A stretch of 10,284 nucleotides of DNA from Opitutaceae bacterium (GTDB lineage Bacteria; Verrucomicrobiota; Verrucomicrobiia; Opitutales; Opitutaceae). The position numbers and the translations under genes were made by a program. The notes under the pieces were generated by a model, which saw only the letters and a list, made by a program, of their open reading frames with translations, did no database searches and was not told where the DNA came from. Of this stretch, positions 5,439-10,284 are shown one piece after another. Each line of letters opens with the position of its first letter. Position 1 is the stretch's first letter. The DNA lies in assembly GCA_031254955.1 (NCBI GenBank), contig JAIRTK010000306.1, positions 1-10,284 on the forward strand, given 5' to 3'.

Positions 5439-7940
5439 TTATTGAGGCGCGGTGAAGCTGCAATCGCGCACGACGAGGCCGGGGGCGTCCTCGGCGTAAA
5501 AGGCCGGGCGCGGCTCGCCTTCGGCTGGCTCGATGATCACGTCGTGGAGGCGGGCGTTGCGGACGTGGCGCAGGTAAAGACCGTGCACGGGCAGGCGGCC
5601 CCACATGATCGGCTCGGGAAAGGCGGCTTCCTTTTCCTCCAACACTTTTCCGAGGTCGGACTTTTGGCCGGCGTGCGCGAGCTGGATGCGGATGTTGGAG
5701 AGGGTGACGTTTTCGACGAGATGGCCGGGGATGCCGGTGATGGACTGGCCGAGGGCGCCGGCGCCGGTGGCGCGAAGGTTCTGGATCATCACGTTGCGCA
5801 GGGCGCCGACTCCGGGCACGGGCGCGCCGGCGGTGTGCGGGCGGGCGCGGTTGCCGAGGCGGATGTAGAGGGGCGAGAGCGTGCGCTCGATGCTGATGTT
5901 GCTGACGAGCACGCCGTCCATCACGCCGCCGTCCACGATTTCGAGGGCCAGCGCGGAGGCGCCCTCGGGCACGCCGAAGAATTTCAGGTCCGACTTGGTG
6001 GGTTTGATGACGCAGTTTGAAATGGTGATGTTGCGGAAGCCGCCGGTGGACTCGGTGCCGGCCTTGATGGCGACGCAGCGGCTGCTGAGCACGCAGTTGG
6101 TGATCGTGATGTTTTCGGAGGGCGCGGGGCCGGTGCTCTTGAGCGTGATGCCGTCGTCGTCGGTGTCGCTGATGCAATCGCTCACCGTGACCTCGCGGCA
6201 GCCGTCGATGTCGAGCATGTCGTTGTTTTTGTTGCAATGGTTCCAGACTTGGAGGCCGCGCACCTGCACGCGTTCGCAATCGAGGAGATGCACCATCCAG
6301 GCGGCGGAATTGCGCAGGCGCAGGTCGGCCACGCGCACGCCGGCGCAGGAAACAAAGAGCATGATGCGCGGGCGTCCGTCCTTGTCGTGGCCGCCGTAGG
6401 CGAACTGGCCGCCCTGTCCGTCGATGGTGCCGAACCCGGTCACGGAAACGTCCTCCTGCTCGAACGCGTGGATGAGCGAGCGGAAGCCGTTCACGTCGTG
6501 CAGCGAGCGGTAGGCGCCGGGTTGCTGGACGGGATAATCGGCGGCGCGGTCGGTGCTGCCGAGAAGCACCGCGCCGGATTCGAGATGCAGGTTCACGCGG
6601 CTGCGCAAGTGAAGCGTGCCGGTGAGGAAGCGGCCCGGCGGGACGACGACGCGCCCGCCGCCCGCGGCGTGGCAGAGGTCGATGGCGCGCTGGATGGCGG
6701 CGGTGCAAAGCGCGACGCCGTCGCCGACCGCGCCGGTGTCGGTGATGACAATGGTGCCGGCGGCGGAGGGGGCCGGGGTGGCGGCGGAGGCGGCGGCAGA
6801 GGAGGCGGCTGGGAAGGAAGAGGTGCCGGCGGCGGCAGAGGCGACACTGGCGGCGGCGCTGGCGCTGGCGGGCGCGCTGACACTGGCGGGCGCGGTGACA
6901 CTGGCGGCGGCGTCAGCGGGCGCGGCGGCGGCGTCCACGCGCACGTTTTTCTCCTCCGTCCTTCGCACGTCGTCGGTGATGACAAGCGGCGGCATGAGCT
7001 TGCGGGTCTTCGCCTCAAAATACGCAACCCACGGCGCGGAGGTGAACGCCGGCGTGTAGGCGGTGACTTTTTCGAGGGCGACGCGCGCGCCCGCGTAGAG
7101 GTAAACCTGCGCCTTGCCGTTGCCCCACGCGCGGAGGTTGAGGGCGTTGAAGGCGCACTGTTTCATAAAAACGCCATAGCCGAGGTTGTCCCACGCATCG
7201 ACATTCTCGACGGTGGTGACCGAGTCGCCGATGTTTCCGAGGCCGTTGTCATTGGCCCAGAAGCGCCCGCCCTTGATGGAGCTTTCGATGGTGTCGTGCG
7301 CCGAGTAGCCTTCGTCGGCGTTGTTGAACGCCTCGATGTTTTCAAAGCGCAAATCCGCGCCTTTGCCGTGGAGGTTGAAGCCGTCGTTGGTCGCGCCGGT
7401 CGCGCGGATGTTTTTATAAAGATGGTGCGAGGCGTCCTGGATGCGGACGACGAAATAGCGCGTGGAAATCTCCCAGCCCTCGGGCGAAACGCCGGGGAGC
7501 AGGGTGAGGGTGTCCCGCGCGTCGTTGAGCGTGGCGAGCGCGGCGAACCGTCCGGTGGCGGCGTCCTCGCGCAGGCGGACGCCGCGATGCGCGACGACGC
7601 CGGGCATCTTCACCGGCACGGCGGAGACCCACGCGCCGTCCGCGTCCTGGCGGAAGGGCAGCGGCTCGAAGCCGGTGATGACATTGCCTCCGCCATCGAC
7701 CGTGATGGGCGCGCCGGGCGCGCCGGATTGTCTGAGGTAAAGCGTCTCGCGGTAGGGGCCGGTGCCCGGCGCGATGCGGATGGTGTCGCCGGGCCTCGCG
7801 TCCCGCGCGGCGGCGGCGAGCGTGCGGTAAGGCGCGTCCGCCCGCGTCTGGTCAACCGGCAGTTCGCGTCCGGCGGCGGAGGTGGTGGCGGCGGACGCCG
7901 CGGTAATCGCGGCAAAAAGAAAGAGGGGGCGGCTTTTCAT
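5439..7940 (-). CDS. Exported two-domain beta-helix protein with a GH28-like C-terminal domain
   Basis: From the ATG at 7940 the protein has 833 residues and begins with a classical signal peptide (MKSRPLFLFAA, cut near residue 20). An ATG nine codons earlier (7967) is possible. Domain 1 (about 25-330) is a right-handed beta-helix of the pectate-lyase-like type, with an opening YRTLAAAARDARPGDTI and later turns such as TNDGFNLHG and NNADEGYSAHD. Residues about 336-395 are an Ala/Ser/Pro/Thr linker. Domain 2 (about 396-833) follows the GH28 pattern: TGAVGDG, AIQRAIDLCHAAGGGRVVVPPG, then NNDMLDIDG (Asp574) and TDDDGITLKS (Asp595, Asp596), matching the NTD and GDD catalytic motifs. The usual GHG is SRC, with Arg at about 621 in place of His. 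It probably cleaves a uronate- or rhamnose-type linkage outside the cytoplasm. It overlaps no neighbour and sits 43 bp before the sialidase-fold gene. Confidence 0.85.
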   Translation of the reverse strand: MKSRPLFLFAAITAASAATTSAAGRELPVDQTRADAPYRTLAAAARDARPGDTIRIAPGTGPYRETLYLRQSGAPGAPITVDGGGNVITGFEPLPFRQDADGAWVSAVPVKMPGVVAHRGVRLREDAATGRFAALATLNDARDTLTLLPGVSPEGWEISTRYFVVRIQDASHHLYKNIRATGATNDGFNLHGKGADLRFENIEAFNNADEGYSAHDTIESSIKGGRFWANDNGLGNIGDSVTTVENVDAWDNLGYGVFMKQCAFNALNLRAWGNGKAQVYLYAGARVALEKVTAYTPAFTSAPWVAYFEAKTRKLMPPLVITDDVRRTEEKNVRVDAAAAPADAAASVTAPASVSAPASASAAASVASAAAGTSSFPAASSAAASAATPAPSAAGTIVITDTGAVGDGVALCTAAIQRAIDLCHAAGGGRVVVPPGRFLTGTLHLRSRVNLHLESGAVLLGSTDRAADYPVQQPGAYRSLHDVNGFRSLIHAFEQEDVSVTGFGTIDGQGGQFAYGGHDKDGRPRIMLFVSCAGVRVADLRLRNSAAWMVHLLDCERVQVRGLQVWNHCNKNNDMLDIDGCREVTVSDCISDTDDDGITLKSTGPAPSENITITNCVLSSRCVAIKAGTESTGGFRNITISNCVIKPTKSDLKFFGVPEGASALALEIVDGGVMDGVLVSNISIERTLSPLYIRLGNRARPHTAGAPVPGVGALRNVMIQNLRATGAGALGQSITGIPGHLVENVTLSNIRIQLAHAGQKSDLGKVLEEKEAAFPEPIMWGRLPVHGLYLRHVRNARLHDVIIEPAEGEPRPAFYAEDAPGLVVRDCSFTAPQ
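6756..6935. repeat. Low-complexity coding repeat (Ala/Ser/Pro linker)
   Basis: Within the double beta-helix gene the DNA falls into GC-rich 18-bp near-repeats that encode six-residue steps such as ASVTAP, ASVSAP and ASASAA on the minus strand. The segment connects the two beta-helix domains and would be a flexible spacer. All indels that keep the 18-bp step leave the frame intact, so its length probably varies between strains (inference). Confidence 0.65.
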
Positions 7941-8007
7941 GATAAACTGTTGTTTGAATCTTTGCATTCTTTGAGTTCTCTACGGTTAAATTAACGGCTT
8001 GTTTTTA

Positions 8008-8111
8008 TTAAACAGAAGGAAACAGAGGAAACGGAGAAAACAGAGGAAACGGAGGAAACAAAGAATACATTTTTATGGTTTTCTCGGCTCCCTTTGTTTT
8101 CTTCTGTTTAA
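8008..8111. repeat. Palindrome with arms built from AAACRGAGG nonamers
   Basis: The outer arms (8008-8028 and 8091-8111) match at 19 of 21 positions, and both differences would be G-U pairs in RNA. The pairing continues inwards to 8041 and 8078 with three mismatches. The left half is a run of nonamer-like units: AAACAGAAGG (8010), AAACAGAGG (8020), AAACGGAGA (8029), AAACAGAGG (8038), AAACGGAGG (8047) and AAACAAAG (8056). It lies in the gap between the GH110-like gene and the start of the double beta-helix gene, so it is in the 5' leader or promoter region of the latter. Confidence 0.7.
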
Positions 8112-8128
8112 AATAATGATTGGTTTTA

Positions 8129-8187
8129 CTGTCCACGGATTAATATAGATTGCTCATTAATGATAATCCGTAAAAATCCGTGGACAG
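8129..8187. repeat. Dyad with perfect 12-bp arms and an alternative inner pairing
   Basis: CTGTCCACGGAT (8129-8140) is exactly complementary to ATCCGTGGACAG (8176-8187). A second perfect pairing, CGGATTA (8136-8142) with TAATCCG (8164-8170), uses part of the same left arm, so the two cannot form together. On the minus strand the dyad starts 58 bases after the stop codon of the GH110-like gene. No T-run follows it on the minus strand, so it is not a standard terminator. It might protect the 3' end of a transcript, or be an intergenic repeat. Confidence 0.65.
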
Positions 8188-8245
8188 GTTAATGGTTTGG
8201 GGGCGGATCTCGGAGGCAGCGGCGGGGCGTTTTTCGGAGCGTCTT

Positions 8246-9961
8246 TTATTCAATGGACACCCGTTCGCTGTGGCTCACGGCGACCGGGAGCGGCGCGGGC
8301 GCGTCCGTGTTTGCGGGCGAGGAAATCCTGACACGGTTTCGCCGGACGACCACGTCGGACGCGGCGTTGATGTCGATGCCGGTGCAGTTTTCGACCTCGA
8401 TGACATTGTCCTCGATCACGATGTCGCGCAGGCAGCCGGGCGCCGGCGTCGTGGCCGGGTCCAGATGGGCGAACAGGGAAACCGCCCCGCGAATGTAGGG
8501 CGTCACCGCGGTGCCGAACCCGGCGCCCTGGCCGGCGTCGCGGATGATGTTGCCGGCGACGCGGACATCGCGCGGCCAGCCGGCCTCGCGCCAGAAAACG
8601 TATTCGCCGGCCAGCCCGATGGCCGTGCCGCGCACGCGCTCGACGCGGTTGTTCTCGATGACGCCGTGCGGCGCCATGATGCGCATGCCGTGCGCGCGGT
8701 GGTCGTGGAAATGGCAGTCGCGGATCGCATAGCGCGGGGAAAACGTGGCGGGGATGTCGAAGAAGGCGCCGGCGGCGGGCGCGTCCGAGTCCTCCGCCAG
8801 CGTCACCTTGTAGAAGGTGAGTCGGGTTTGCTGTTTGAAGCTTGGCCAGACGGCGCGCGCCGTCGCGGACCAGTCGCCGGGCAGGTCGGCGCGCTCGAAG
8901 GATTTTATGGCCAACCCGGCGCCGGGCAGAAACGTGTCCGGGGCCAGCAGCCGGAGCGCGTCGCCCGCCCGGACGATGCGCTCGAAGGGGTCGCCGGAGA
9001 CCGGGCGCATGGTCCAGAGCACGCGCGGGCCGTCGCGCTTGACGACGGGAAACACGACGCCGTGGAGGTTGATGGAGTCGTCGCCGTGAAAGGAGAACTC
9101 GCACCGCTCGATGAGCGGGCCGTGGCGCGCGTAAGCGTAGTTGATGCCGTCGGCGCTGGCGGAGAGCAGGCGCGGCTCGGTCGCGCCCGGCGGCGTCGGG
9201 CCGCGCGAAATGACGACGCGGCGGAAGGTGTTTTTCTCCCCGGCGACAAACCGCGCGATGATGGCCGCGCCCGGCGCGGAGTGGACGGTGACCTCCTCCA
9301 CGCAGATGTCCTCGCAGCCGGCGCCGAGCATGATGGCGGAGGAGCGGCGGACGTTGAAGGCGAGGAGATCGCCGGCCTGGATTTCGCGCACGAGGCCGGC
9401 GGGGAGGTTCAGCTCGACGCGGCCTTCGCGCGGGCCGGTCATCCTGACGGCGGTCGGGTAGAGGTCGGGCGCGTTCTTTTTCCAGAGTCGGGTAGCGCCG
9501 TCGAACACGTGCGCGCGGCGCACGGCATACTCGCCCTCCAGCGCGGCGTAGCCGTCGTGCATGCGAAACTCCAGCCAGCGCCCGTCGCCGGCGCGGCGCG
9601 TGATGGTCGCCTGGGTGAACGGCAGCGGGTCGTAGTCGAGCGTGAAGCCGCGCAGCGTGACGTTGCGGCAGTCGCGCAGCGCGAGGGCGTTTTGCCGGAA
9701 CGAGGTCGCGAGCAGCGTCGCGCCGGCGCCGTCGATCACGATGTCGGAAATCCCGGCGAGCCGGACGCCCGTTTCCGGCAGGCGGTGGACGCCGCGCGGG
9801 ATGACGACGGTGCGCTCGCCGCGTTCCAGGCAGGCGCGCACGAGCGCGGGCAGGTCGAGCACGGGAGGCTTTTCCGCGACGGTTTCATCCGCGAAACAAC
9901 ACGCGGTAATCGCGCCCCAAAGCAGGGCGGGCACCACGCGCCGGGCGGACAAAAGCCGCAT
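8246..9961 (-). CDS. Exported GH110-like right-handed beta-helix alpha-galactosidase
   Basis: From the ATG at 9961 the product has 571 residues, close to the usual GH110 size, with a signal peptide MRLLSARRVV then PALLWGAITA and a cut near residue 24. The body is a parallel beta-helix with regular turns (NVTLRGFTLDYDPLPFTQ, LIERCEFSFHGDDSINLHG, VIENNRVERV). Asp271 in LLSASADG and the pair Asp294-Asp295 in GDDSINLHG lie 23 and 24 residues apart. This matches the SAD...DD(x)xNVHG arrangement I recall for GH110 enzymes, where these aspartates are the active-site acids. GH110 removes terminal alpha-1,3-linked galactose by inversion. The frame continues upstream through an in-frame 15-bp repeat to a TTG at 10201, but that would bury the signal peptide, so I chose 9961; ATG at 9994 is the next option. 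Specificity may differ from known members. Confidence 0.7.
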   Translation of the reverse strand: MRLLSARRVVPALLWGAITACCFADETVAEKPPVLDLPALVRACLERGERTVVIPRGVHRLPETGVRLAGISDIVIDGAGATLLATSFRQNALALRDCRNVTLRGFTLDYDPLPFTQATITRRAGDGRWLEFRMHDGYAALEGEYAVRRAHVFDGATRLWKKNAPDLYPTAVRMTGPREGRVELNLPAGLVREIQAGDLLAFNVRRSSAIMLGAGCEDICVEEVTVHSAPGAAIIARFVAGEKNTFRRVVISRGPTPPGATEPRLLSASADGINYAYARHGPLIERCEFSFHGDDSINLHGVVFPVVKRDGPRVLWTMRPVSGDPFERIVRAGDALRLLAPDTFLPGAGLAIKSFERADLPGDWSATARAVWPSFKQQTRLTFYKVTLAEDSDAPAAGAFFDIPATFSPRYAIRDCHFHDHRAHGMRIMAPHGVIENNRVERVRGTAIGLAGEYVFWREAGWPRDVRVAGNIIRDAGQGAGFGTAVTPYIRGAVSLFAHLDPATTPAPGCLRDIVIEDNVIEVENCTGIDINAASDVVVRRNRVRISSPANTDAPAPLPVAVSHSERVSIE

Positions 9962-9990
9962 AAGGCGGGTGGGTCGGGGAACCGAGGACT

Positions 9991-10126
9991 GCATGGTTGA
10001 GGGTTGCGTGGGTGATGGCCGCATGGGTGAGGGTTGCATGGGTGAGGATTGCATAAGTGAGGGCTGCATGGGTGGAGGACTACATGGGTGAGCGCTGCAT
10101 AGGTGAGGGTTGCATGGGACAAGGGT
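9991..10126. repeat. 15-bp minisatellite (GCATGGGTGAGGGTT) ahead of the GH110-like gene
   Basis: About nine units start at 9991, 10006, 10021, 10036, 10051, 10066, 10082, 10097 and 10112, with one extra base between the sixth and seventh. Most units carry GCATG, so each supplies an ATG on the minus strand; up to the extra base these are in frame with the downstream gene and would encode MQPSP-like pentapeptides. Internally the unit also splits into pentamers (GCATG, GGTGA, GGGTT), recalling the pentamer phase at 1207-1331. Confidence 0.8.
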
Positions 10127-10284
10127 TTGCCGGGAGGAAAACAAATTCGCGGACGGCACGAGGGACGCTGTTCTGGTGAATGATTGCCGGCAGGCACGCA
10201 AACCGGATGTCGGTCAACCGTTGACTCCACAAAGCGCGATCGGCGCGTGGGAACGACGCAAGGGCGGAGGCGCGGCGCGGAGGG
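10127..10284. other. Gap upstream of the GH110-like gene, no gene seen
   Basis: No coding region or clear promoter is visible. It contains the 13-bp palindrome GTCAACCGTTGAC (10213-10225), a possible operator, and at its right end a GCGGAGG/GCGCGGAGG stretch (10254-10284) that resembles a worn copy of the octamer array at 434-481 and continues out of the window. Confidence 0.35.

Noticed and set aside
6237..7994. 585-codon plus-strand open frame opposite the double beta-helix gene
   Set aside because: The glycine-rich low-complexity product is an antisense shadow; the minus-strand gene shows GH28 motifs.
8129..8187. Rho-independent terminator of the GH110-like gene
   Set aside because: The stem is strong, but no T-run follows on the minus strand and it starts 58 bases beyond the stop.
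8180..10000. 606-codon plus-strand open frame opposite the GH110-like gene
   Set aside because: It begins at GTG inside the intergenic dyad and its product is Arg/Gly/Val/Asp-rich without recognisable pattern, again an antisense shadow.
9962..10201. N-terminal extension of the GH110-like protein to TTG at 10201
   Set aside because: It would put 80 residues of repeat-encoded and Cys/Pro-rich sequence before a normal signal peptide.

Overview
The window looks like one strand-coherent polysaccharide-degradation locus from a GC-rich, Gram-negative bacterium. The genes share high GC at third codon positions, classical signal peptides and no visible Shine-Dalgarno sequences. Long gaps between genes are packed with repeats, and large beta-helix enzymes are present. 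I read this as most like Verrucomicrobiota, perhaps Opitutaceae. That taxonomic call is inference; there is no marker gene here.

All supported genes lie on the minus strand, so the locus reads from right to left. (1) 8246-9961: exported right-handed beta-helix protein with the aspartate pattern of GH110 alpha-galactosidases. (2) 5439-7940: exported protein with two beta-helix domains joined by an Ala/Ser/Pro linker; the second domain is a divergent GH28 (polygalacturonase fold). (3) 4070-5395: exported sialidase-fold protein with three Asp-boxes that lacks the usual first active-site arginine. (4) 1341-3959: exported 872-residue protein with a six-hairpin (alpha/alpha) toroid, family not identified. 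(5) 1-165: possible N-terminus of a further exported or membrane protein, cut by the window edge. Genes 2 and 3 are 43 bp apart and probably share a transcript. A 26-bp stem with a T-run follows gene 3 and probably ends that unit before gene 4.

The gaps are unusually rich in repeats. From 166 to 1340 there are, in order: a G-run array with about 7-bp spacing, an octamer array, a polypurine tract, a cluster of five hairpins, a roughly 290-bp palindromic MITE-like element with octamer-built ends, a second octamer array, and a 125-bp pentamer-phased tract ending next to the stop codon of gene 4. The gap at 7968-8245 holds a large palindrome made of nonamers and a dyad with two competing foldings. 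Upstream of gene 1, a 15-bp minisatellite lies in frame with the gene and supplies several possible ATG starts.

Together the enzymes suggest removal of sugars from a branched galactose- and uronate-containing polymer, such as pectin side chains or a host or algal glycan. No transporter, SusC/D pair or regulator is visible, so the substrate cannot be fixed from this window.
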